From positions 1-38,077 of the forward strand of contig JAFGSJ010000098.1 of the NCBI GenBank assembly GCA_016934675.1: DNA of 38,077 nucleotides, written 5' to 3'. Source of the stretch: a bacterium. GTDB lineage: Bacteria > CSSED10-310 > JAFGSJ01. The notes beneath the pieces are model-generated. The model searched no databases and was not told where the DNA came from. It was given only the letters and a program-made list of their open reading frames with translations. Shown here piece after piece: positions 24,279 through 32,583 of the stretch. Position 1 is the first letter of the stretch, and each line of letters begins with the position of its first letter. The position numbers and the translations under genes are program-made.

Positions 24279-25688
24279 TCAGAATTTGCCACCGGTTTTA
24301 AAGTGGCCGCCACCGATCCGGCCTCCTCGGGAATCGGACCGACTGGAAGGTCTGTTGCCCATGCTTCCAGATAACAGGCTGCCTCCGAAGTTCTGAGGCA
24401 GATTGGGCCGACGGAATTCCTGAACGCGACTGATCCGTTCCCAGATATCATTGCTTTTGGTTTGGCCGGACAGGAGCAGGCTGAGCAGGTTGGGCAGGTC
24501 AAAACCGACAGGAAAATACGAGTGTTGTGAATCATAGTCGGATTGTTGAAAGTGTCGTCGGAGCTGTTCGAGTTCACCTAATGATTCCACATGCTTGTTT
24601 TCCTGCTGCTGTGTATTCTTGATCTCGAGGTCAAGCCTGTTCCGCTCCTGCATCAGGTCTCGGATGCGGCTCACAATGACATCATCGTCCGGTTTACTGG
24701 TTTGTTGGGCTTGCTGGAATAATTCGGTCAAGGTCCTGTTTTTGAGCTCGGAGGTCTGCAGCTCCATCATCTGCCGGGATGTTTCATCCTCGGCATTGGC
24801 TATGGCTGAACGCTTCCGGATCAGGACCTGATGCTGCTGCTCTTCGGTTTCGAGCCCGGCCTCGACTTCAGCCAATTGCTGATGAACAGCATCGAGCGAG
24901 GCCTGGTCACGTTTTATGGCTTCGGTCTCGAGGGCTTGTGCTTCCATATTCTGCAGCTTTTCAAGTTCCTCCGAGGCAATTTTTTGCTGACGCTCGGCAT
25001 GGGCCCGCAACCTCAGAGGCAATTCGGTCAAAAGGTAATAATTGCTATGGGCCTGATTATAATTGATCATTTTAGCCACCCAGCCATCCAGGCTGCGGAT
25101 CAAGCCACCCGCTTTATAGTCCGGTTTCAGAAAATGGCGTTGCCAGAGATACATGAACAGGGGGTCGGAACGGTATGGTTTGCCTTTTTCCTCCTGATCG
25201 GACTCGGCCTGGTCCACTTTCTTCAGGGCCTGTTCAGCCTGGGCCGCTGTTTCGGTGACCCGTTGCATCTGGGCTTGATACGAGGGTTGTCGGCTGAGTT
25301 CCGCCTTGATTTCCAAAGCCTTTTCATCGAGACTTTTCATCAGCTCGTCACGGGTCTTGACGACGCGATCACGTTTGTCATTCAATTGGTGCTGGCGGGC
25401 CTGGGCCTGGGACAAATCTTTTTCCAAGGCCTCACTTTCCTGCCTGCGGCGTTCGAGTAACTGCAACATGACCCGATCGGTTTCAGCCAGGAGGCTGTTT
25501 ATTGTATCTGCGGCCAGTTCATCCAATCGAAACCGGGCCAACTGTCGATAGGCCTCGGCCAGCTCGTTGCGTATCTGGACGACACGTTCATTGGCTTGTT
25601 CGAGTTGCTGGTGGGTCAAATCCATGGCCCTGCGGATCGTGTTGATCTGCTGATTGATAATGGCCAATTGGTCCGGTCCGTTCATCAT
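24279..25688 (-). CDS. Coiled-coil protein with Gly/Ser-rich tail, third gene of the TelA-like unit
   Basis: 469 aa, family not recognised. Residues about 5-160 and 225-385 are long Gln/Glu/Leu-rich coiled coils. Between them lies a conserved-looking globular stretch (YRSDPLFMYLWQRHFLKPDY, GGLIRSLDGWVAKMI, NYYLLTELPLRLRAHAE). The C-terminus is low in complexity and Gly/Arg/Ser rich, ending GGRIGGGHFKTGGKF, a type of tail often flexible or membrane- or nucleic-acid-contacting. There is no signal peptide. Two adjacent ATGs (25688 and 25685) follow AGGAG by 10-13 nt. It lies 13 nt after the DUF6384-like gene, in one operon. Confidence 0.65.
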   Translation of the reverse strand: MMNGPDQLAIINQQINTIRRAMDLTHQQLEQANERVVQIRNELAEAYRQLARFRLDELAADTINSLLAETDRVMLQLLERRRQESEALEKDLSQAQARQHQLNDKRDRVVKTRDELMKSLDEKALEIKAELSRQPSYQAQMQRVTETAAQAEQALKKVDQAESDQEEKGKPYRSDPLFMYLWQRHFLKPDYKAGGLIRSLDGWVAKMINYNQAHSNYYLLTELPLRLRAHAERQQKIASEELEKLQNMEAQALETEAIKRDQASLDAVHQQLAEVEAGLETEEQQHQVLIRKRSAIANAEDETSRQMMELQTSELKNRTLTELFQQAQQTSKPDDDVIVSRIRDLMQERNRLDLEIKNTQQQENKHVESLGELEQLRRHFQQSDYDSQHSYFPVGFDLPNLLSLLLSGQTKSNDIWERISRVQEFRRPNLPQNFGGSLLSGSMGNRPSSRSDSRGGRIGGGHFKTGGKF

Positions 25689-25701
25689 GGCCTTGCTTCT
25701 C

Positions 25702-26976
25702 CTACCAACTGGTTATGGTGCCGCCGGTGGTGGCAATGGTGTAATCCGGGCTGAGATATCCCCGCTTTTTCGAGCCGACAATCTTGTTATTCACGATCCC
25801 GTCCGCTTCCTTGTCCCGCCTGACTTGTTCGAACACGTTCCGTTCCACCCGCAAACCCCATTCAGTGACCCGAAGCGTCTGACCGTCTTCTTCAGAAATG
25901 ATCGGTAATTCGAGCCGCTGACCGCTCGCTGAAATTGCCTCGACGATCAGATAATAGTTACGTACGTTTGGGTTATCGACCGTGGTGCGCCAGGCCCCGC
26001 TTGATGAACCGGGTCGCGAGACGATCTGCACGGTATACTCCTGCGTAAGCTGGTCCCGGATGTTCTCGAGGGCCTGACAGGCAGCATCGGCGGCCTCGAA
26101 ATCACCCTTTTTTACTGCGGTGAACGCGTTGTTATATAAGTCATGGATCTGTTCAGACACCCTTTTTTCTCGCGCTGCTTCCACAGCGTCGGCCCGTAAT
26201 GACTCGAGCCCGTTCAGCCGTTCGATCAGCGATCTGATGGTCCGGGTCGTGTCCCGGGTTTCTTCGAGTGTGCTCTGGGCCCGCTCGAGCACTCCCTGAC
26301 GTTCGGAAACCGCTTTCCGTATTCTGTCCCCGTCCTCTTTCATGGTCCCGGACGTGATTTTTTTCAGGGACTCGAGTCGAGCGGCAAGATCGAGTTGCTG
26401 GCCGGTCGCCTCGAGATTTTGTCGGGTCTGTTCCGCCTTCTTGTGTATGGCAGACTGGATGGCAGCGGGTGCTAATTGTACAGCTTTTTCGAGTTCACCA
26501 GTCACGGTCGTGATCTGGTCTTTGAGCCCGGCGATCTGTTCGAGTTGTCCGGTGACTTGTTTTATGGTCTGCCTGGACAATGCATCCAGCTTCCGTTCTG
26601 CGGGCACAACAAACAGGAAATGGTGGACCAGCCCAAAGCCAAGGAGCACTGCGAGCAGTACTGACGCTCTCTTGGCCCAACGGCCCCGATTGACATAGAG
26701 TCTGGCCAGGGTGGTTTTGAGTCCCGGTGCGGGTGGTCGATAAGCAAAACGCTCTTCACGCAATGCCTTGACACCCTCGGCAATCACCTCATCAGTAACC
26801 TCGAGCCCTTGATCGGCGTATATTGTACGCAGCTTGGCGATCAGCTCGGCTTCACGCTCCTCGGATTGCAGTTCGCGCTCGACCAGAGACTGCTGGTGAC
26901 GGAGTGTGTCCACAACGTCCATCGCCAACATGACTTCCGACAGCTCGATTTTAGGTGTGGTCGACTCTTCGTTCAT
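25702..26976 (-). CDS. DUF6384-like protein with one membrane segment and periplasmic coiled coil
   Basis: 424 aa. The N-terminal cytosolic part (about 1-95) contains LSEVMLAMDVVDTLRHQQ, IYADQGLEVTDEVIAEGVKA and LYVNRGRWAKR, which I recall from DUF6384 proteins found next to TelA-like genes; this is a memory-based match. A single membrane segment follows (about 102-122, SVLLAVLLGFGLVHHFLFVV), then a coiled coil (about 130-310) and a C-terminal beta-rich domain (TVQIVSRPGSSSGAW, NVRNYYLIVEAISASGQRLE, TLRVTEWGLRVERNVFEQV). Its start lies inside the end of the TelA-like gene (26-nt overlap), so expression is coupled. The function is unknown. Confidence 0.65.
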   Translation of the reverse strand: MNEESTTPKIELSEVMLAMDVVDTLRHQQSLVERELQSEEREAELIAKLRTIYADQGLEVTDEVIAEGVKALREERFAYRPPAPGLKTTLARLYVNRGRWAKRASVLLAVLLGFGLVHHFLFVVPAERKLDALSRQTIKQVTGQLEQIAGLKDQITTVTGELEKAVQLAPAAIQSAIHKKAEQTRQNLEATGQQLDLAARLESLKKITSGTMKEDGDRIRKAVSERQGVLERAQSTLEETRDTTRTIRSLIERLNGLESLRADAVEAAREKRVSEQIHDLYNNAFTAVKKGDFEAADAACQALENIRDQLTQEYTVQIVSRPGSSSGAWRTTVDNPNVRNYYLIVEAISASGQRLELPIISEEDGQTLRVTEWGLRVERNVFEQVRRDKEADGIVNNKIVGSKKRGYLSPDYTIATTGGTITSW

Positions 26977-28147
26977 GTGCTATGCCGGCTCCTGACTGGG
27001 CCAGTTCGGCCATTCGTTTCTTACCATTCTCGACCGCATCCTTGATCTCTTGTTCGTTGCGAGTGGCCAAAGTCCGCATTTCAGCGATCAGGCTGCGCGA
27101 CTTTTCCTGAAAAGCAACCACGGAGTCGACCAGTTTCTTGACCGACTCGATTTTAAGGGTTGGACCGTAACCGGCCCGCAGGGCATCTTCCTGGAGTTTG
27201 CCGCCGATCTCAGCCACGGTCTCGAGCGATTGGTTGATACCGGCCTTCATGGCCTCGAGCGTACTGGTGCTTTCGTGCAATCCTTGCAGGCTGGTGAAGG
27301 AAGCATTTAGTGCGGTGAACACGGTCTCGTTGGTCCCGAAAAACGAGACAGCCTGCGAATAAACACGTTCCTTGACCTCGCTGGATTGGGCCAGTCGGGC
27401 CATGACCACTTCGGTCGTGTTGTAACTGATCGACAGGTTCTCGGCCAGGTCCTTGACGATCTGATAACGCTTATCTTCATCCTGGAGCTCACGTAAGCGC
27501 TGGTCCCGGGCCAGTTCGAGTCGGGCCATCTGCTCCCGGTCTTCCTGGGGAGCAGCCTCTAACTCACGTGTCGCTTCATCCAGACGGCCTTTGTCAAGCT
27601 CAACCTCGGCTTCAGCCTTCTTGAGAAGTTGAAAAGCCAAGACCTGGGCCTCCTTGAGAGCTACACGAAAATCCTTATAGGCTTCGAGTATCCGGGTCTC
27701 CCGCTCGATCTGGTCCTTAGTATCCGTAGTCACCTCGAGGTAGATCTTCTTGATCTTGCGAAAACGGCTGGGAATATCACCACGTGTCGCTTTCATCCAC
27801 ATGTTCTGGACTTTTTCCATCGTGGTAATCCTGCCATCATCGAGCTGATTGACCAGGGATTTGGCATCGTCGCGGATGCTGTTAAAAGCTTCGGTTATCT
27901 CTTCATACCGTTCGCCCACCTTCATCTGGGTGATCTGCTCCCGGACGACCTCATTGAATAAAGTGGTATGACTCAAAGTCCGGGCGATAGCCACGGTTTT
28001 CTCCTCGTCCAATTGACTGACCTGCTCGATCAAAGCCACAATCGGGGCCTCATCGGGCTTATCCGGCATCAAACCCAGATCACGTAAACCATTAATCGCC
28101 TTGTCCAGATATTTTAATGGACTGCTCATGATACTGTCGGTGCTCAT
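26951..28147 (-). CDS. TelA-like coiled-coil protein, first gene of a three-gene unit
   Basis: 398 aa, almost wholly helical. The N-terminus has SSPLKYLDKAINGLRDLGL, and later VAIARTLSHTTLFNEVVREQ. The C-terminal half has ALNASFTSLQGLHESTSTLE and a KKLVDSVVAFQEKSRSLIAE region. The helical pattern and the run of Leu/Ser/Thr residues near the C-terminus resemble TelA (toxic anion resistance) proteins, often annotated as such or as cell surface protein; similarity is judged by eye. There is no signal peptide or membrane segment, so it is probably cytoplasmic. An excellent ribosome site, AAGGAGG, lies 5 nt before the ATG. TelA-family proteins are linked to tellurite and other stress resistance in known cases; the actual role here is open. 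Confidence 0.65.
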   Translation of the reverse strand: MSTDSIMSSPLKYLDKAINGLRDLGLMPDKPDEAPIVALIEQVSQLDEEKTVAIARTLSHTTLFNEVVREQITQMKVGERYEEITEAFNSIRDDAKSLVNQLDDGRITTMEKVQNMWMKATRGDIPSRFRKIKKIYLEVTTDTKDQIERETRILEAYKDFRVALKEAQVLAFQLLKKAEAEVELDKGRLDEATRELEAAPQEDREQMARLELARDQRLRELQDEDKRYQIVKDLAENLSISYNTTEVVMARLAQSSEVKERVYSQAVSFFGTNETVFTALNASFTSLQGLHESTSTLEAMKAGINQSLETVAEIGGKLQEDALRAGYGPTLKIESVKKLVDSVVAFQEKSRSLIAEMRTLATRNEQEIKDAVENGKKRMAELAQSGAGIAHERRVDHT

Positions 28148-28311
28148 AAATACCTCCTTGATGCCAGAATGCGGTTAAAAGGACTCATATTTTCATAGAA
28201 TCGAGCCATACGATCTATTCAAGTATTATCCTTATCCCAGCCCTTTGTCAAGAAATGAGGCCTGTTTCGAGCATATCCGGCTCTTCTTGATCATGTAGCT
28301 TTCGTCAGATA

Positions 28312-28341
28312 CTCTGATAAGCTGATCTCTGATAAGCTGAT
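28312..28341. repeat. 15-bp tandem duplication at the methyltransferase stop codon
   Basis: CTCTGATAAGCTGAT occurs twice back to back (28312-28326 and 28327-28341). The second copy touches the stop codon of the methyltransferase (minus strand). Confidence 0.7.
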
Positions 28342-29108
28342 CACAGCGGTTTTCGCACTTTCCAGACCTCTTCGCAGGGCCATTGTCGGGCCCAGTCCAG
28401 GCTCACACAGGGGAAACGGGTCGAAGCATCGTGCTCCGGCTGGATTTCGACCAGGTCTTCGATCTCGAAACCGGTTTGCCTTAAGAGCCGAATCCAATCA
28501 CCATGCGAAAGATGAAACTCGATCCCAACCTCATCCGGCCAATCGACCCGATACATGCCGAAGGCGGGACGCAGGAGTCGATCGGTGGCTGGTATCCCGT
28601 CCTGATCCGGCAGACAGAGCATGAGCAGGAACGAATTGGTCAGAAAAGCCAGGCGACCACCCGGTCGAAGTAATCGCCAGGCCTCCATCGTCCAGCGCCG
28701 AGGGTCGGCCCACAAGCAGGCTCCATATTCGGAAATGGCGAAATCGAAGCTTTCGTCAGGATAGGGCACCTGTTCAGCGTTACCCAGGATCAGGGGAAAG
28801 TCAAACCCATTTTGTTGTTGCAAGTGGCGCGCCGTGGCCAATTGGGCCTCGGAACTGTCGATCCCGACCACGCGGGCCCCACGTCGGATCAGCCAGGCCG
28901 AAACATAGGCAGTCCCACAGCCTAATTCAATGACGTCTTTATCGACCAGGTCTTTCGGGAACATGCCAATCTGTTCTTCTGATACACCCCAGATACCCCA
29001 GGTCGGTATCTCCTGCACCCACGCTTCTTCTCCCGCCACAGCATAGTCCTTGGCCAACGCATTCCACATGGTCCGATTGTGTCGCACATAATCAGGTGAG
29101 TTCGTCAT
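28341..29108 (-). CDS. SAM-dependent methyltransferase, class I (UbiE/Methyltransf_11 type)
   Basis: 255 aa from ATG 29108, which has GGAG 5 nt upstream; a longer in-frame start at 29147 lies inside a palindrome and lacks a ribosome site. Motif I is VIELGCGTAYVSAWLIRRGA, followed by VVGIDSSEAQ (acidic residue for the SAM ribose), LILGNAEQVPYPDESFD, AISEYGACLWAD and LLRPGGRLAFLTNS. This is a small-molecule-type methyltransferase layout with an added C-terminal ~90 residues. The substrate is not deducible. It is a single gene, divergent from the hydrolase-antiporter pair. Confidence 0.85.
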   Translation of the reverse strand: MTNSPDYVRHNRTMWNALAKDYAVAGEEAWVQEIPTWGIWGVSEEQIGMFPKDLVDKDVIELGCGTAYVSAWLIRRGARVVGIDSSEAQLATARHLQQQNGFDFPLILGNAEQVPYPDESFDFAISEYGACLWADPRRWTMEAWRLLRPGGRLAFLTNSFLLMLCLPDQDGIPATDRLLRPAFGMYRVDWPDEVGIEFHLSHGDWIRLLRQTGFEIEDLVEIQPEHDASTRFPCVSLDWARQWPCEEVWKVRKPL

Positions 29109-29129
29109 AAATACTCCATTCGCGTATGT

Positions 29130-29148
29130 CATGAGCATAGTGCTCATG
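29130..29148. promoter_or_regulatory. Perfect palindrome upstream of the methyltransferase gene (candidate operator)
   Basis: CATGAGCATAGTGCTCATG: 8-bp arms around a 3-nt centre, 22 nt before the start codon. In the leader it could also form an RNA hairpin. A second, shorter palindrome, TCTCGATTCGAGA, lies at 29189-29201. Confidence 0.4.
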
Positions 29149-29326
29149 TTCAGAATTATCTATCACATCGACTAGACGGTTGAGACACTCTCGATTCGAG
29201 ATTCATATCAATCATACTGCTTTTCTTCTTCGAAATCTATTTATTGCAACTATTTTCAATGTTTCTCCACTATTTCATCTTTCTGATGTGATCGGAGCGT
29301 TTGACTATAGTGCCACGTTTGTTTTC

Positions 29327-29355
29327 TTGACAACCATTGATTGAAAGCATATCTT
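29327..29355 (+). promoter_or_regulatory. Promoter for the hydrolase gene
   Basis: TTGACA (29327-29332), 17-nt spacer, TATCTT (29350-29355, 4 of 6). The GTG start at 29382 lies 26 nt past the -10, so the leader is short. Confidence 0.55.
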
Positions 29356-29381
29356 GAGGTAATTCTCGGGAGGTTGACTGG

Positions 29382-30386
29382 GTGCGCAGCAAACGCTCCT
29401 ATCGAAGCGGGGTTAAGGTTACAGGGCTGATGTATTTGTTTGTGTGTCTATTCGGCTTTCATTTCCAGGGGTGTCGGGCTGACCCGGGAGCGGGCGATGA
29501 AAACTGGCACAAAGCCGTCCGGGCCTTCAGGCATGATCTATCGTACCAGCAGGGGACAATCCATTACATCGATATCGGACAGGGCACCCCGCTGGTGCTG
29601 GTCCACGGTTTCGCCGACTCGAGCTTCTGCTGGTTTGCCCAGTATCAGACCCTGCTCGGAGCAGGCTATCGCTTGATCATCGTCGACCAACCCGGACTGG
29701 GACGGTCTTCCACTCCACCTCCGACCTATAAGTTTTCGCTCGAAAACCAGGCTGGCGGCGTAAAGACTGTCATGGACCAGCTCGGATTGACGACTTGTGA
29801 CCTGATCGGACACTCGATGGGCGGTGGTATCTCGCTCTATCTGGCTCAGCAATACCCGGAACTGGTCCGGAGTATAATTGTGATCGATCCGGCCTGTTTT
29901 CGCATCCCCCGACTCATGTTCCTGCAGATCCCGGGAATAATGACCTTTCTGAAGGTCTTCAAGGGGCACTGGTTGGTCCGGACCGGGCTGCGCCAGGCAT
30001 TTTATGAGCCGGACAAGGTGACCGAGACCATGGTGGTCGAGTATTCCCGGAACCTGAACAGACAGCATTACCTCCAAACATTACATTCTTTGCTCGAACA
30101 GTATTTTTCGCCCGGGTTCGACCGGATGGTCCGGGCTTATCCTATGATTTCGCAACCGGTTCTTATCCTGTGGGGCGACCATGATACCTGGGTCCCGTTC
30201 GAGTTCGGGCCGCGCCTGCAGTCATTGCTCAAATGTGCCGAAGTGATCACCTTAACCGAAGCCGGACACAATGCCCATCAGGAACAGCCGGAACAGGCCA
30301 ACCAGCATATACTCTCCTTTCTTGAACGAAATAAAGTCAAGAATCTCGATACGGAGGTCAACATTGAACATGCCAAAGTCAGATAA
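29382..30386 (+). CDS. Exported alpha/beta hydrolase
   Basis: 334 aa. The GTG start is supported by GAGG 8 nt upstream; no nearer ATG gives a better signal sequence. An N-terminal hydrophobic segment (about residues 12-30) ends in HFQGC (Cys31), a marginal lipobox, so it is exported and possibly lipid-anchored. The hydrolase domain has VLVHGFADSS (oxyanion region), DQPGLGRS, the nucleophile elbow GHSMGG with Ser145, and GDHDTWVP carrying the acid. The catalytic His is in AGHNAHQEQP. The family includes esterases, lipases and haloalkane dehalogenases; the substrate cannot be predicted. The antiporter gene follows after about 40 nt. Confidence 0.83.
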   Translation: MRSKRSYRSGVKVTGLMYLFVCLFGFHFQGCRADPGAGDENWHKAVRAFRHDLSYQQGTIHYIDIGQGTPLVLVHGFADSSFCWFAQYQTLLGAGYRLIIVDQPGLGRSSTPPPTYKFSLENQAGGVKTVMDQLGLTTCDLIGHSMGGGISLYLAQQYPELVRSIIVIDPACFRIPRLMFLQIPGIMTFLKVFKGHWLVRTGLRQAFYEPDKVTETMVVEYSRNLNRQHYLQTLHSLLEQYFSPGFDRMVRAYPMISQPVLILWGDHDTWVPFEFGPRLQSLLKCAEVITLTEAGHNAHQEQPEQANQHILSFLERNKVKNLDTEVNIEHAKVR

Positions 30387-30425
30387 CCCAATTTTCAGAG
30401 GAATGGCCTTGATCGGAGAACTGTG

Positions 30426-31529
30426 ATGACCACTATACTATTCTTCATTTTGGGTTTGGGATTGCTGATTGCCGGAGCCGAACTTCTGGTGCGTGGGGCC
30501 TCTCATTTGGCCGCTCTCATAGGTATTTCCCCTCTGATTATCGGTTTGACCGTGGTCGCATTCGGGACGAGTTCACCGGAACTGGCTGTCAGTCTCAAAT
30601 CTGCCTTGTCCCTCCAGGATGGTATTGCCGTGGGTAATGTCGTGGGCAGCAATATCTTCAATATTCTGCTGATCCTGGGTATTTCAGCCCTGATTGTGCC
30701 CCTGGGTATTTCCCGGCAACTCATTCGTTATGACGTGCCCTTGATGATTCTGGCCTCGGTGCTTGTGCTCTGGTGGGGTTTTGACGGGCGGATCAGCCGC
30801 TTCGAAGGCCTGCTGTTGTTCTGCGGCCTGATCGCCTATCTCCTGCTCCTGACCCTGTTGAATCGGAAGGAGACATCACACTCGATTGCCGATCAGGATG
30901 AACAGCACACCACAATTCCCGCTACACACAATCGAAAAAAATATGTTGTTCAGTATCTGTTCTTCGTCGTAGCAGGCCTGGGGTTGCTCTGGCTGGGCTC
31001 TCACTGGCTGGTCGAGAGTTCAGTGGTCGTAGCCCGCTATCTGGGCGTTAACGAACTGATCATCGGCCTGACTATTGTCGCAGGCGGGACCTCGTTGCCT
31101 GAGGTCGTTACTTCGATTGTGGCCAGCATCCGCCATGAACGTGATATTGCCGTGGGTAATGTTGTGGGCAGCAACCTGTTCAATATTCTGGGTGTTTTAG
31201 GAATTGCCGGCCTGGTTTCGCCCGTTGGCCTCGAAATCACCCCGCCAGCCCTGCATTTCGATATTCCGGTTATGATTGCCGTGGCCATCATCTGCTTCCC
31301 GATCTTCTTCACCGGCCTGACCATCTCACGTTGGGAGGGTGCCCTCTTCCTGGCTTATTATGGTGCGTATCTGCTCTATTTGTTCTTGGGAGCCATTCAA
31401 CATGCTTATTTTCCGGATTATCACTTCATACTGGTCTGTATCATAGCCCCTCTGACCGGTCTGACCCTCTTGTTTACCACCATTCGAGAAATGATGACCC
31501 GACATCACCGTATAAACACATCGAGCTGA
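30426..31529 (+). CDS. Cation/calcium exchanger, CaCA superfamily (YrbG-like)
   Basis: 367 aa from ATG 30426 (GGAGA 6 nt upstream; an adjacent GTG at 30423 is possible). These antiporters exchange Ca2+ or other cations for Na+, K+ or H+. The two inverted alpha repeats are clear. Alpha-1 has GLTVVAFGTSSPELAVSLKS and GNVVGSNIFNILLILG; alpha-2 has GLTIVAGGTSLPEVVTSIVA and GNVVGSNLFNILGVLG. The acidic residues in the GTSxPE motifs bind the ion. About ten to eleven membrane segments span the protein, with a hydrophilic loop at about 148-175. E. coli YrbG is about 325 aa; the extra length is a C-terminal membrane segment and tail. It probably shares a transcript with the hydrolase. Confidence 0.88.
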   Translation: MTTILFFILGLGLLIAGAELLVRGASHLAALIGISPLIIGLTVVAFGTSSPELAVSLKSALSLQDGIAVGNVVGSNIFNILLILGISALIVPLGISRQLIRYDVPLMILASVLVLWWGFDGRISRFEGLLLFCGLIAYLLLLTLLNRKETSHSIADQDEQHTTIPATHNRKKYVVQYLFFVVAGLGLLWLGSHWLVESSVVVARYLGVNELIIGLTIVAGGTSLPEVVTSIVASIRHERDIAVGNVVGSNLFNILGVLGIAGLVSPVGLEITPPALHFDIPVMIAVAIICFPIFFTGLTISRWEGALFLAYYGAYLLYLFLGAIQHAYFPDYHFILVCIIAPLTGLTLLFTTIREMMTRHHRINTSS

Positions 31530-31581
31530 TACCACGCACATCAAAATGAGTCTCAGGATTCGATCATAAGCTCGAGCAGTT

Positions 31582-31738
31582 GCCATTGTACCAGACGGAA
31601 CGAGCCAAGCTGAAGCCCAACGCCGGTCCTCAGGATATGTCTTTACACTTTCAAAGCAGACGTGCCCCGACAGATAGGGAATCATAGTAAGAAAACGAGC
31701 TGCCTGGTACAATTGTATGAGTTCCCCCTTTAGGGGGT
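31582..31738. repeat. Structured repeat, cluster 2, copy C
   Basis: Left arm CCATTGTACCAGACGG (31583-31598; the hairpin part is deleted), core with ATGTCTTTACACTTTCAAA, and right arm CCTGGTACAATTGTATGAG (31703-31721). It ends in CCCCC-TTTA-GGGGG (31724-31737). The preceding sequence CGATCATAAGCTCGAGCAG matches the spacer seen before copy B. Confidence 0.6.
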
Positions 31739-31995
31739 TGAGAAAATGAATTTTGAGCTTCTGGAAGGGATTTGAGTCGCAGGATTCGGTCATGAGCTCG
31801 TGAAGCCGCGTAAACGCGGAACTCATACCATTGTACCAGGCGGAACTAGGCGTTGCTGAAGCAAAACGCTGGTCCTTTGGGGTCTGTCTTTACTCTTTCA
31901 AAAAGAGACGAACTCAAGTCGATTCACTTTCGAATGCAAGCCAACACACACCCTGGTACAATCGCTCGTAGTTCCCACTTCAGTGGGGCTTTTTG
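31739..31995. repeat. Structured repeat, cluster 2, copy D with spacer
   Basis: The spacer is homologous to that before copy B. Hairpin CCGCGT-AA-ACGCGG (31806-31819), left arm GGAACTCATACCATTGTACC (31818-31837) and right arm CCCTGGTACAATCGCTCG (31951-31968) follow. It ends with CCCAC-TTCA-GTGGG (31974-31987) and GCTTTTT, which could act as a weak terminator. Confidence 0.6.
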
Positions 31996-32131
31996 GTTTA
32001 GAACGTGACAAAGTCCGCGTAAACGCCGAACTACGAACTATTGTACCAGGCGGAATGGGCCAACGCTGAAGCCCAACGCCGGTCCTGAGGGAATGTTGTT
32101 ACTCTTTCAAAGAAAGACATGCCCCGACAGA
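31996..32131. repeat. Structured repeat, cluster 2, truncated copy E
   Basis: TCCGCGTAAACGCCGAAC (32014-32031), arm ACTATTGTACCAGGCGG and core GGTCCTGAGGG...ACTCTTTCAAAGAAAGACAT are present. The right arm is missing; at about 32131 the sequence switches to a different element. Confidence 0.55.
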
Positions 32132-32583
32132 TGTGTCTCCGGCGGACAGTCAAACACCAACTACTGCGTAGCAGCAAGCACCGCAGGTCCGGGCTTCAGC
32201 CTGGTTTCGGTCAGAACCGGAATCATGGGCTGCGTAGCTGCCTTTCTCTAAATCTGAGATGTTGGCTGGCATTCCTTATTTTCATTCTATGCATAGCGGC
32301 AGCGACTTAGCGGGTGAGGCTTGGGGCTGGGGGCATCACCTTGAAAGGCGGTGCTTCGGACCTGCGGTGATCGTCGCGATGCGACGAAAAGGCCCTGTGG
32401 ATTATTTCTGAGAGATCATGTTCGTGTATACCATATTCATATCAAAAGGATAACATGAAGAGTACACATCGTTTGCGTTCAAGCATGGAGCATTGCACCT
32501 TGTTTCGTTATCGTCTCAGCGAAAAAAGTCATCTTCAATCCGGATTACTCCGTCCTGGCTAATATGTCCGGACTCTGATCGTC
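32132..32583. repeat. Second intergenic repeat element with inverted ends
   Basis: CACCGCAGGTCCG (32179-32191) is perfectly inverted at 32357-32369 (CGGACCTGCGGTG), and CGTCGC-GAT-GCGACG forms a hairpin at 32372-32386. No gene is supported. 32400-32583 shows nothing further. Confidence 0.45.

Noticed and set aside
31326..31826. 166-codon minus-strand ORF
   Set aside because: It overlaps the 3' end of the antiporter gene and then reads through repeats C and D; it has no domain and no ribosome site.
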